Origin: an uncultured Verrucomicrobiae bacterium | Lineage (GTDB): Bacteria > Verrucomicrobiota > Verrucomicrobiia > Limisphaerales > AAA164-E04 | Reading direction: 5' to 3' | Assembly: GCA_951813855.1 (NCBI GenBank) | Contig: OX638380.1 | Span: 2,300,876-2,364,875, forward strand | DNA: 64,000 bases | Shown here: positions 40,088-50,978 of the stretch, piece after piece | Numbering within the stretch: position 1 is the first letter of the stretch | How the letters are laid out: the number at the start of each line of letters is the position of its first letter | Translations under genes and position numbers: made by a program | Notes under the pieces: generated by a model | Told to the model about the DNA's origin: nothing | Databases searched by the model: none | Seen by the model: the letters and a program-made list of their open reading frames with translations, nothing else

Positions 40088-41836
40088 TCAGTTTTTTTTC
40101 GGACGTTTAAACGGGGTGGTTTTCGTGACGGCTCGCAACCCTTGGTTCCGATTCGTCTGAAAATCGTCGGTAGCTTCGGCCATATTAGAGTATCCCGACT
40201 GGAGAATGATCGCCAAGGCCAGGTTGTTGAAGAGGGCATTGTTCGTCGGCCCATGGCGAGTTCGCATGAGACAATCATCTTCGCCGAAAATCCCGTCGCG
40301 ACGGCGGTGATTGCCGTTTTCTACCGTCCCATGTCCCCGATTGAGTGACAACAATCGTTGAGCGTCGGCAGCTTCCGGAGGCAACGAAGTGACGCCGTAA
40401 GCATATTCCACGGTCTCGGGCCCACCGTTCAAATGATGACGGTGTCGAAGGATCCGAAAGACTTGGAGGACATGCGGTAATTTGACGGCTCCGGGAAGGG
40501 GTTCATAGGTTTGAATGCTCCGTTGATCGATGCGGCCATGTCCTTTCTCCGGTTTTTCGGTGAACCGGTCCTGGGCCACTCGATCCCAATCCAGGCTGGT
40601 CAAAAATTGAGAGAGTTCGGGGTTATTCTCTTTAACCGTGAAGAGAAAATGGGCTCTGTTAACCAACACGATGGCATCGGCCATGACTCGGTTAGTATGG
40701 AGCGCATCGATCGTAATGATGGCTCCTCGGATATCGACATCCTCCAAGAGAGCCGCCATCGCCGCCTGTTCGCCGCCTTGGTCTCGGCAAATGCGAACGG
40801 CGATGGGTACCGCATCTTGATGGCGCACGAGGATGACGGTCTCGAAATGGTCTTTGCTGTTGCGATTAGCTCCGTTGATCCGCTTCCCGTCAGCAGCCAA
40901 GGCTTCCAGGGGTTGTCGAGTCAATTGTGCCGTTACCCAGCGGTGAGTTACCGTTTGCAACGCTTCCGGATCCGTCTCGGTCATGACCCGGTGAATCGTC
41001 GCGAGAGACGGGGCTACGTAACGGTCCTTGGCGTTGCGTCACGCCCCGAGAGTCTGCAATTGGTTTTGCGTCATTTTTTGGGCGTAACGCGAAGTCGCCA
41101 AGGGGCCGACCTTGCCGGCCAATCGAGCTAAGATGCAGATAGCGAGGACCATTTCCAGCCGATGTTTGCGTCCTTGTGCCCGGCGAAAATCAGCCATTTC
41201 CGCGAGCAGTTGCACCAATGATTTCAACTGTTTCGGGGACGTTTCTACCCGCTGCACCTGGGGACCCCAAGACGGATCGTCCTGACGCTTCCTTAATCGG
41301 GAACAGGCTTGGGGTCGCAAGGGATAAACGTACCTTTCCTTCTTTATATTGTGCCGGGCGGTATAGCGTCCGTTGCTGCGAGCGTAGCCTTGCGATTGCC
41401 CTACCGCCCGCCAATTCCCCGCGCGATAGATCGTGCCCGCGAAGTGTCGGGGATCGACGAAAGTTTCGGCCAATTCCAGCGGATGACCCCAGGTCCGTTG
41501 CCAATCGGCACTCAAACGGCGCAGCATTTTGGCCATGACGCAGCTCCCCAGATTGTGCACTTCGCCCCGCTCGGTAAGCAGGAGGAATCGGGTATTGTTG
41601 GCAATCAAATGCAGCCGACGAAACTGCTCTCGTTTTTTCCACCCGAGCCACTTGTCTCGCGGGCGACACTTGAACACTCCGCTTTGCCAGCCGGCTAACG
41701 CCAACCACCGGCCTTGGTACTCGGCAACATAACGCAGACCGCGTCCGGCAAAGCCTTTGAAACCCAAGCGATGGTTCTGATCCATCAGCGAATCCCAGCG
41801 TCTTCGCTCACTGCTCTTCACCAATCGAACGGTCAC
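40088..41836 (-). pseudogene. DUF4338 (DruA-like)-ISAs1 fusion transposase, one stop
   Basis: One frame of about 580 codons with a single TGA at 41039-41041 (QLQTLGA*RNAKDRYVAP, probably CGA to TGA). The N-terminal part is DUF4338/DruA-like: GRGLRYVAEYQGRWLALAGW, PRDKWLGWKKREQFRRLHLI, LGSCVMAKMLRRLSADWQ, GTIYRAGNWRAVGQSQGY, RYVYPLRP. The C-terminal part is an ISAs1-type transposase: LAADGKRINGANR, GAIITIDALHTNRVMADAI, FTVKENNPEL, LNRGHGTVENGNHRRRDGIF. It is a second DruA fusion, to an unrelated transposase from the one at 25428. Confidence 0.87.
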
Positions 41837-42106
41837 CAGCTTGAGGTTGATTTTGGCGTCCCTGAGGAACCCATAACGACCAGAGAGTGAAAAAGCCAGC
41901 TTTATTTTCCCATTTCGAAGGCGCTAAAGTTTCGGCTCTCTGGTGAAGGGAAAAAGCGAATATGGCCCGAAATCGGTGACACGGGCCTCTAGCGATTAGC
42001 GTGAAAAAACCCTGGGAAAATTGAATATCGGATACGTAGGCAGTTACAAAAATAGCGCGAAAGACCCATCGCAAAACTCTAGGCTATATCAGGGTTATGA
42101 CCTATA

Positions 42107-43401
42107 GTGGGAATTGCTGCCATTCTGGAGAGATGCCCCGACATCAAGCCCACCACGGTGTTCCACGATTTGTTGAACACCGAACCGGAATTCAAGCCGA
42201 ACTACCGCCGGACCCTGGAACGGCGGATTCGGGCGTGGCGAGCCCAAAACGGTGCGGAAAAGGAAGTCATGTTCCTGCAGACGAAGAGACCTGCCGGCAC
42301 TTTTGCCATTACCGACTTCACCCACCTGAAGTCCTGTGAAGTCACCGTCCAAGGAGAATCGCTCCGGCACATGTTCTTCCACTTTCGCCTCCTATGGTCG
42401 TGCTACCGATTCGTCTCCGTGGTCGTTAACGGCGAGTCCTGCACCGCCTTGGCCGAGGGAATTCAGGGTGCCTTCGCCGAACTGGGCGGAGTCCCACACG
42501 AGCTCCGAACCGACAGTCTCTACGCGGCCTTCCGCAATCTGGCCCAGGACGTAGAGGAGAACTTGACCGGGCGCTTCTAGGCCCGGTGCGAATACTACGG
42601 GATGAAACCATCCCGCAACAACCGGGGCGTCGCCCACGAGAACGGCGCCATCGAAAGCGCGCCCCGTCATCTCAAGGACCGGGTTCGAGGCGAACTGGAA
42701 CTCCGAAGATCCCGGGAGTTCGAGTGCCTGGAGGCCTACCGAACCTTCGTCGCGGATATCGTCGCTCGTGAAAACGTCAGGGTGGCAAAGGACATCGAGA
42801 CCGAACGGGGCCAGCTGAACCCGCTGCCGCCATCGAATCCTTGCGACTGCGAAGAGGTCATGGTCACGGTGACCAGCACCGCCGGCTGCCGCATTCGAAA
42901 GGTGTGCTACTCAGTGCCTTCGCGACTCATCGGCTACCGGATCAAGGCTCGCATCTTCGATGACCGGATCGAACTCTTCCAGGGAGAAACCAGGATCGAA
43001 ACCCTGCCTCACGGACATCGGACACACCGTCCCAACGTCATCGATTATCGGCACGTCATCCAGTCCCTGAAGCGCAAACCCATGGCTCTGGAACGTCTGA
43101 CCTACCGCCATGATCTCTTTCCCCGAGCGGCCTATCGCCACTTCTTCGATCAAGTGAAGGAATCCGTGAGCAAAAGACAAGCGTGTCGTCTCACCGTCGA
43201 TTTCCTGGCCTTGGCCCACGGCTGCGAAGCGGGAATAGCCGACGCCATCGAAGCATCGCTCCAAAACGGCTCCCTCCCCGACGTCGAGTCCCTGAGAACG
43301 CGCATTGCGTTCCAGGAGCTTTCCATTCTACACCAAGACGTCGCCGTGGTCAACCTCGGCCAGTACTCCAATATCTGCTCGGCAACCGCCTCTCGCCATG
43401 A
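42107..43401 (+). pseudogene. istA: IS21-family IstA transposase, truncated and mutated
   Basis: IstA from about residue 80 onward: LERCPDIKPTTVFHDLL, FAITDFTHLKSCEVTV, HELRTDSLYAAFRNLAQDVE, NNRGVAHENGAIES, CYSVPSRLIGYRIKARIFDD. The N-terminal HTH is missing (upstream stop TGA 42098-42100). TAG at 42578-42580 replaces the Glu in the usual RYEAxC motif. Near 43360 a frame change seems needed to reach the TGA at 43399-43401, which overlaps the istB ATG in the usual way. Clearly non-functional. Confidence 0.88.
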
Positions 43402-44269
43402 CCATCTGCTCCACACCGTCACAGGCCGTCGATCCCAACCGACTTTCCCTCATGCTCTCCGAATTGCGACTGCCCTCCATCGAGGCCGAGTGGCGGATCC
43501 TGGCTCAGCGCGCCGACAAGGAGGGTTGGCCGGCGTCAAAATTCCTCTTCTCCCTCGCCGAACTCGAATTGACCGAAAGGAACAACCGGCACCTCAACCG
43601 ACTTACCCGGCAGGCCAAACTCCTCCCAGGCAAGAACCTCGAAGGATTCGATTTCAGCCTCACTCCGTCCCCGCCCCGAGCACGCGTTCAGGCCTTCGCC
43701 TCCGAAGACAGCTGGATCCGCAAGGGAGCCAACCTCCTCATCTTCGGCCCCCCGGCGTCGGCAAGAGCCACCTCGCCTCCGCCATCGGCCTCTCCCTCGT
43801 GCGCCAGGGCCTCAAAGTGCTCTTCACTGGAAACTCCAGCCTCGTCCAGAAAATGCAGATCGCTCAACGCCATCTCGATCTCGATGGACTGCTCGCTCGT
43901 CTCCACAAGTTCCACCTCCTCATCCTCGACGATTTCGTCTACGTCAACCTCGACCGGGAAGAAAGCGCCGTCCTCTTCGAACTGATCTCCTATCGCTACG
44001 AACAACGCTCCATCCTCCTCACCGCCAATCTGCCCTTCGCCCAATGGAATCGAACCTTTCCCGACTAGGCCACCGCAGCCGCAGTCGATCGAATCGTCCA
44101 TCACGCCACTATTTTCAAGATCAACACCCAAAGCTATCGGTGCCGCACCGCTTTGGAACACCTCCGGGCCGACGGCGCTGCAGAGCCGTCTTACCACGTC
44201 AACCTTCCCGCCACGACCGACTCTTCACCAGCCGCTCCCACGGCTCGGGAATCCCGATCCTCGACTTGA
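43398..44269 (+). pseudogene. istB: IS21-family IstB ATPase helper, frameshift and stop
   Basis: Starts ATG 43398 (MTICSTPSQAVDPN, then LMLSELRLPSIEAEW). A one-base loss in the run CCCCCC at 43748-43753 hits the Walker A motif (GPPGVGKSH is read in the other frame), then LLILDDFVYVNLDREES (Walker B), SILLTANLPFAQW. TAG at 44066-44068 falls before ATAAAVDRIVHHATI. In IS21, IstB loads the transposase on target DNA. Both lesions are inactivating. Confidence 0.88.
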
Positions 44270-44701
44270 CCGCGGTCTCGTTCCCGTCGCCACCGCTCAC
44301 GAGAAAGAAAATCCGGATGCCGACCGCCCATGTTGCCGAACCAGCAAAGCAAGGTTCGACGGTTGACGCCCGCCCTCGAAAGCCGCTCGCCCGGTCATCC
44401 TCCCCCAATCCGGTACACTCGGATCACAGGGTGCCAATGACGGCGGTGAGCCGTATTCCAAGCTGATTAGGGCTCTCGCCAAAATAAACTATCTGTTTTC
44501 CGTGTATGTATCAAATGTATTATTTACATTCATGGGGCTTTAATTTATAATTCCATTCACCATGAAACTTCTCTTTAGTTAAACGCAAATCTTACATTTG
44601 TTCGTCAGTAATTTTTGTGCCCGTCTGATATTTGGATTCATCTAGATCACAGTTTATTTTCAACCCATTTTTAGTTGTTGTATTGCTAATCAAATTAACT
44701 A

Positions 44702-46494
44702 GTGTCTGGTCCAAAAGGGACGATTTTTCAATAAATCCTGCATTTCAAGCGGTTTTTTTTTAACATTTTGTTCGATTTATTTGTCTAACATTCGAGTCGG
44801 AACTTTGATTTTTACCTGAAAAATGGACTTTCAGCGTCCTTGAGACCAATTGTCAGCATCTTTGAGACTAATCTTCGATTCCTAACATGAGAATCTTCAG
44901 AACCACTCAACCCGCATTTCAACCCGTACCCTTCGAGGAAATTAAGTTCGACCCCACGCAACGTGATGGCGTCGTTCGAATCTTGATTGGGCTACAGAGT
45001 GTTTATGGTAACGAATCATTATGGCTCCAGATACAGCAGCTGCTGGAAAATCATTTTCAACAGTTCGGCGACCAAGGATTCGGTCGTCCGGGCATGAGTG
45101 CCTGGACGATTCTAGTTCTGGCTCTCATCAAACACAGTTTAAGATGCAATTACGATCTTTTGCTAACCCTCGCTAATTATCATAAGCAGTTGCGATTTGT
45201 CTTAGGCCATGGTGATTTCGAACCGGGGGGAGAATATAAACGAACCACCGTGATTCAAAACGTCAATCTCTTGACTCCCGAATTGATTGAGGAAATCAAC
45301 TTGCTGATCGTCAAGCATGGTCAGCAGGTTGCGGGGCATCAAGAAGGGGACCAACTCAAAACGCGTTGCGATTCGTTCGTGGTGGAAACGGATGTCCATT
45401 ATCCCACCGATCTCAATTTGCTCTATGATTGCATTCGAACTCTGATTCGGGAATGCAAAAAACGGAACCTGAAGGGGTGGAGGCAAAGTCACCATTGGCT
45501 GAAGAAGATTCGGAAATTGTTTTTTTCCGTTCGCACCGCTCAGCTGGCGAACCGCCGTCACGACCAGGTCCAGGCTTATCTGAAGGCCTGCGACCAAATC
45601 CTGGAGCGAGCCAGTGCGTCGTGGGATCGGCTGAGGGAGAAAAAGAAGATCAAGGTGAAAAAACACCGGCAAATCCAAGGTTTTTTGAAATGCGGTCGTC
45701 TCTTGTCGCGACAAGCGGATCGGCGAATTCTGCAAGGAGAAACTATTCCGGCGGACGAAAAGATCTATTCCGTATTCGAACCTCATACGCGGTGGATCCA
45801 GAAAGGAAAGGCAGGCAAACCGGTAGAACTCGGGGTGCCCGTTTGCATCGTGGAAGATCAACACCAATTTGTTTTGACTTATCGGGTCATGTGGCAAGAA
45901 GAGGATGTGCACGTGGCCATCCCGATCCTCGAGGAGACCAAAAAACTATTTCCAGACTTGTTCAGTTGCAGTTTCGACAAAGGGTTTCATAATCCACTTA
46001 ATCAGGAGAAACTCCGGGAGATGGTTCCAGAAGTAACCTTGCCTAAAAAAGGGAAACTTACCAAAAAGGAGCAAGAACGCGAGACTACCGAGGCTTTCAA
46101 AATCGCCCGGAAGCAACATCCCGCTGTCGAATCAGCCATCAACCATTTGGAACACCGAGGCCTCAATCGAGTCTACTCCTACGGCTCAGACGGATTCAAA
46201 CGCACCGTAGCTCTAGCCGTTCTCTGCGCCAATTGTTGTCGCCTTGGCAGCCTCGTTCGAAACAAGGAGCTGCAGCGTCTCTCCAAGCCATTGGTTCGTC
46301 CGAAAGCGGCTTAACTAAATCGCCAAATCAATGTCAAAAATGGGAGGGATGCGTCTTGAATTCTGTAAAAGATCAAAAAAAATACAATTTAAGATAAATA
46401 TGTCGATTTAACCACTTATTTCGATCTAATTTGAAATTATTTTTTTTAGTTTTTAAAGAAATCAACTATGGATTTTGACTTTTGGACTTGACAC
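44702..46494 (+). mobile_element. ISNCY-like insertion sequence
   Basis: 1,793 bp. Imperfect terminal repeats GTGTCTGGTCCAAAAG and (complement of right end) GTGTCAAGTCCAAAAG. The 6-bp duplication TAACTA is at 44696-44701 and 46495-46500; the unoccupied site reads AAATTAACTATGG in sister copies. Inserted in the transposase gene of ISAzo13 copy A. Confidence 0.93.
44887..46314 (+). CDS. Transposase, ISNCY/IS1202-like
   Basis: 475 residues, intact. Opening LIGLQSVYGNESLWLQIQQL, GRPGMSAWTILVLALIKHSL, YDLLLTLANYHKQLRFVLGH, acidic residue in FVVETDVHYPTDLNLLYDCI, D in FSCSFDKGFHNPL, E in AINHLEHRGLNRVYSYG. This pattern fits the large ISNCY-type (ISDol1-like) DDE transposases. Family assignment is from memory of these motifs and is the uncertain part. 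The 6-bp target duplication and short repeats agree with a DDE element. Confidence 0.75.
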   Translation: MRIFRTTQPAFQPVPFEEIKFDPTQRDGVVRILIGLQSVYGNESLWLQIQQLLENHFQQFGDQGFGRPGMSAWTILVLALIKHSLRCNYDLLLTLANYHKQLRFVLGHGDFEPGGEYKRTTVIQNVNLLTPELIEEINLLIVKHGQQVAGHQEGDQLKTRCDSFVVETDVHYPTDLNLLYDCIRTLIRECKKRNLKGWRQSHHWLKKIRKLFFSVRTAQLANRRHDQVQAYLKACDQILERASASWDRLREKKKIKVKKHRQIQGFLKCGRLLSRQADRRILQGETIPADEKIYSVFEPHTRWIQKGKAGKPVELGVPVCIVEDQHQFVLTYRVMWQEEDVHVAIPILEETKKLFPDLFSCSFDKGFHNPLNQEKLREMVPEVTLPKKGKLTKKEQERETTEAFKIARKQHPAVESAINHLEHRGLNRVYSYGSDGFKRTVALAVLCANCCRLGSLVRNKELQRLSKPLVRPKAA

Positions 46495-48461
46495 TAACTA
46501 TGGTTTCATAATTGGTTAATGGGCGTCCCCGCCAATTCATTGAAATATATGAAAACATTTGATGTTCAATTTTATTCCACTTGCTCGTGCCAGGTGGAAA
46601 ATGACAAACTGATATTTCCATACTAAGTTCATCAGCCAGTTTTTGTAACTCGGTTTTCCATAATTTATTCCGACTACCATTTGAACCTCCTCTATCAGCT
46701 GTAATTAATAGTTTCTTGGCCTTGGGATGTTTTTTTCGTCCCATTGCTAGCCACCATCGACGAATAGTTTCTACCGCAAATTCCGCAGTATCGTGATCAG
46801 TGCCTACACTTACCCAACCCGTATTGGTGTTAATATCAAACACGCCATAGGGATTTGCTTTAGGTAGTTTTGGATCAGGGAAATCATGCATTTTGACTAG
46901 TTCAGGATTTCCATTCGGATGCCATTCTTTCCCAATATTTTTGTGCTGTCCCACCAATTCCTTTTTTTGGTGTCAACCGAAATCACGGGTTCATTTTCCT
47001 TCAGGAATTTCCGAGATTTGCGTTCAATATATCGAAATTGCTGGTCTCGATCGGGATGCTGGTTGCCTTCTAGCGTATTCTGGTTGCCTTGAAGGCTGTA
47101 TCCCATTTCATGGAGCAAACGATTTACGGTGCGTTCACTTAGGGCACTCGCATTAATAACATACTTGTTCAAATGATTAAATCTATTGTCAGAATTTCAT
47201 TTTGACATGTCGATCGACGGATAATCTCTCTGGTGATTTAATAACTGATTTTGATGGTTTATTTAGAGCTGGAAGTTATCAACCCATTTAGGTCGATTCT
47301 ATGGTTTTGGGGAGGCTTGATGACGGAAATCTTTAGTTTTCAATCCTCTGGCAATCAATGCATTGGAATTAATTACTTTTAAAAGTTGAAAAAATGAAAT
47401 ATGTATGGTATGATTAAGCGTGAGCGATCAGGTTGCCGTTATCAGAAAAAAATATCTGAGCTTGGAACCCATCTTCCAAGAATTGACTAAACGTCATTGG
47501 CTAGCATCCGAGGCATTAGCCATTGGTAGGGGTGGAATAAAAATAGTTCACGAAGCTACGGGTGCTAGCTGCACTACGATTCGATCGGGAATTAATGAAT
47601 TGAAAACGGAAGCAATCCCTAATAAAAATCGCCAAAGGAAAGCTGGAGGGGGACGGAAATCAATAACCGAACACGATAAGACTCTTTTGTCAGATCTGGA
47701 TAAACTTATCGAACCCGAGACTCGAGGTGATCCTGAAAATCCGTTGCGTTGGACCTGCAAAAGTGCTGAACAAATCAAAACCACATTAAATGAAATGGGA
47801 CATCAAATAAGTGAACGCACCGTAAATAATTTGCTCCATGAAATGGGATACAGCCTTCAAGGCAATCAGAAAACCCTAGAAGGCAAACAGCATCCCGATC
47901 GAAACCAGCAATTTCGACATATTGAACGGAAATCCCGGAAATTCTTGAAGAAAAACCAACCAGTGATTTCGGTTGACACGAAAAAAAAGGAACTGGTGGG
48001 ACAGCACAAAAATATGGGGAACGAATGGCATCCGAAAGGAAATCCCGAACTAGTCAAAGTGCATGATTTCCCCGATCCAAATCTACCGAAAGCAAGTCCA
48101 TATGGCGTGTATGATCTGAGCACCAATACGGGTTGGGTAAGTGTAGGCACTGACCACGATACTGCGGAATTTGCGGTAGAAACTATTCGTCGATGGTGGC
48201 TATCAATGGGACGAAAAAATCATCCCAATGCCAAGAAGCTATTAATTATGGCTGATGGAGGTGGTTCAAATGGTAGTCGTAATAAATTATGGAAAACCGA
48301 GTTGCAAAAACTGGCAGATGAACTTAATATGGAAATATCAGTTTGTCATTTTCCTCCGGGTACGAGCAAGTGGAATAAAATTGAACATCGAATGTTTTCA
48401 TGCATTTCGATGAAATGGGGGGGGACGCCCATTAACCAATTATGAAACCATAGTTAATTTG

Positions 48462-50426
48462 GTAATTGATTAGCGGGTTAAAATGGGGTTTTTTCAAGGA
48501 ATTTCGAGGTTCGACTTGACTTTTTTTTTAATGAGGCTATAATAGGCAACATGCCGGGGATTGATCCTCATCGACTGCACGAAGCGGATCCAGCGGAATT
48601 GGTTAAGGCTCTTGAGCTTGCGATGCAGCGCGTGGAGACGCTGGAAGCGAAAAATCAGAAACTGCAGCAACAGAATCAGAAATTACGGAACGTTATTCGG
48701 AAATTGCGGCAATTGATCCGAGATTTGCAACAACAGATCGGCTCCTGTGGTTGCCAAACTGATCCCGCATCGCTCTCGGCAGATTTCGAGATTGCCGACC
48801 AATTGAAACAAGAAAACCAGGATTTGCGGCAACAACTGGAATCGTCGGAGAGAGAAAACCATCGTTCGGCTACCCCTTTTTCCAAGGGCAAACGCAAAGA
48901 AAACCCCCAAAAGCCCGGTCGCAAACCTGGGCAAGGAAAGTTTCGCCATAAACCAGCGCCGGAGCCCCGAGAACCTGATGAAATCCAAGAGTTTCAGGCT
49001 TCCCTGGATACCGAGGCCTGTCCGAAGTGCGGGGCGAAACTTGAGCGACAAGCCTCGGAAACCGCGACGACGATTGATCTGCCCCGACTCATTGGCCGAG
49101 TGATCAAATACTTTTCGATTGAGGTCGCGGAGTGCACGGGATGCGGACACAAGGTCCGGGGCACGCATCCTGAATTAGCGAAGGATCAGTTTGGAGCGAC
49201 GGCTCATCGGATTGGCTCCCGAGTCTATGCTTTGGCCTTGGCCTTGCATTACGATTCGGGAATGTCATTACGCCAGGCGGAGAAGGTGCTCAACGATTAT
49301 CTCCAGATCCCCGTGACCCAAAGTGCGATCACCCAGAAGGCTCTGAAGGCGGCGGAGCAAGGGAAACTTGGCGAACTGGCTCAGGAAATCAAGGCGGAAC
49401 TGGCTCAAGCGGATATCATTCACACGGACGATACCGGTTGGAAAGTCGGGGGAACCCCCCATTTTTTGATGACGTTTTGCAACGAGAAGGCGATTTATTA
49501 TCAAATTGAACGGCATCATCGTGCGGCCGAGGTGGCCCAAGTGATCGATCCTTCGTTTCGGGGAATCGTGGTCGTTGACGGTTTTACGAGTTACCAACCT
49601 CAGAGCTTTGATTCCGTGCCCCAGCAAAGATGCCTGGCTCACCGGCAACGAAATTTGACCGATTTGGCCGACCGGAAAGCTGGCAAAGGGAAGTGGTTCG
49701 CCAATTATACGAAAGATGTCTTTCGACAAGCCATGGAATTGAGGGAGTTGAATCTCGCAGGCCATGGGACCGCGAGGGAATTTCAGACGGCAGTGATCGA
49801 CTTGAAACAAAAGCTCGATCATCATCTGAGACCACGATCCTTGAGTGATCCGGATAATCAAAAGATGCTGAATAGCTTGTGGCTCCAGAATCAAAAGGGC
49901 CAGTTGCTTCGATTTCTGGACCATCCGAAGCTTGAACCGACCAACAATCGAGCCGAACGGGCTCTGCGACCGGGCGTCAAGGCTCGGAAGGGTTTCCCAG
50001 TGCTCGAAAAATCAGAGAGGGGCTCAGAGTCGGGCGGCCATCACTAGCGTCACGGCTACCTCTCGCCTGAAAAAGGAGTCGGTTTTGGAGACGTTGGCGT
50101 CAGCGCTTTAGTTCTCGGTTCGATCACCCTCGGTTGATACCGGCTCGGGTCTTATCGTGCTTTCAGCACTGGTTTTCCGAAATCATGGAGCTTGGGATTA
50201 TTCCCGTAATTTTGCTGGAACGGCAATCGAATGCCACTCGAAAGCCAACGTTGTTGGTCGAGGATATTTGATCTGAAGCCGCAAGACGATCAACCAAGGA
50301 CGTCGGATGGAATGAGATCACTCATCTCCTGACAAAAGCGAAATATGAAATCCTTGATCATGGGAATGCATCCTTTTCGTCAGATCGTTTAGTTCAAAAT
50401 GGCGTTCAAACCCGCTAATCAATTAC
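48462..50426 (+). mobile_element. IS66-family insertion sequence
   Basis: 1,965 bp. Terminal inverted repeats GTAATTGATTAGCGGGTT at both ends, beginning with the GTAA typical of IS66. The 8-bp duplication TTAATTTG is at 48454-48461 and 50427-50434. Only one gene; no TnpA/TnpB accessory genes, as in the ISBst12-type subgroup. Confidence 0.95.
48551..50111 (+). pseudogene. IS66 transposase, C-terminal frameshift
   Basis: About 520 codons. Long N-terminal coiled coil (residues about 20-100, Q/L-rich), basic linker KGKRKENPQKPGRKPGQG, zinc ribbon ACPKCGAKLE..ECTGCGH, and DDE domain with ADIIHTDDTGWKVGG (D), GIVVVDGFTSY (D), LAHRQRNL and TNNRAERALRPGVKARK (E). After KARK an extra G in GGG at 49990-49992 shifts the frame. 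Reading around it restores VSQCSKNQRGAQSRAA... and a stop at 50109-50111. The tail is conserved in IS66, so this copy is probably inactive. Confidence 0.9.
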
Positions 50427-50978
50427 TTAATTTGATTAGCAATACAACAACTAAAAATGGGTTGAAAATAAATTGCATGTTAGATAAATCCAAATATCAG
50501 ACTGGCATAAAAATTACTGATGAACAAATGCAAAATTTGCGCTTAACTAAAGAGAAGTTTCATGGTGAATGGAATTATAAATTAAAGCCCCATGAATGTA
50601 AATAATACGTTTGATACGCACACAAAAAAACGACAGTTTAATTATGCGAGAACCCTTATCTGATGTCCCATTTCATTTAATTTGGTTTTGATTTGTTCAG
50701 CACTTTTGCAAGTCCAACGCAACGGATTTTCAGGATCACTCCGAGTTTCGGGTTCGATAAGATTATTCAGATCTGACAAAAGAGTCTTGTCGTGTTTGGC
50801 TAATAATTTCCGTCCCCCTCCTGCTTTCCTTTGGCGATTTTTCTCCGAAATTGCTCCCGTTTTTAATTCATTAATTCCCGCTCGAATCGTAGTGCGGCTA
50901 GCACCCGTAGCTTCGTGAACTATTTCTATTCCACCCCTACCAATGGCTATTGCCTCGGATGCTAGCCAATGACGCTTA

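Larger units (their letters stand above)
47420..50605 (+). pseudogene. ISAzo13 transposase of copy B, frameshift plus IS66
   Basis: Pieces 47420-48461 and 50435-50605 sum to 1,213 bp, one more than the intact gene. The extra base lies in the G-run at 48417-48424 (GAAATGGGGGGGG versus GAATTGGCGGGG), just before the IS66 insertion. Start GTG with MSDQVAVIRKKYLSLEPIF. DDE segments SVDTKKKELVGQHKN, LIMADGGGSNG and WNKIEHRMFSCIS are present. Inactive. Confidence 0.88.
47142..50655 (+). mobile_element. ISAzo13 copy B (carrying IS66)
   Basis: Ends GGGCACTCGC (47142) and GCGAGAACCC (50655), TTA duplication at 47139-47141 and 50656-50658, opposite orientation to its host copy A. Its transposase is cut by an IS66 at 48462. 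Confidence 0.92.

Noticed and set aside
33400..44068. Four in-frame TAG codons in transposon genes could mean UAG is read as an amino acid here.
   Set aside because: Intact genes in the window end with TAG (the 2086 pseudopilin, the Xer recombinase, the 63702 gene). The replaced residues differ (Gln, Tyr, Glu), and other lesions are TGA or TAA. Ordinary nonsense mutation is simpler.
48462..50426. Missing IS66 tnpA and tnpB taken as a deletion.
   Set aside because: Both ends and the 8-bp duplication are intact, and single-gene IS66 elements are a known subgroup.
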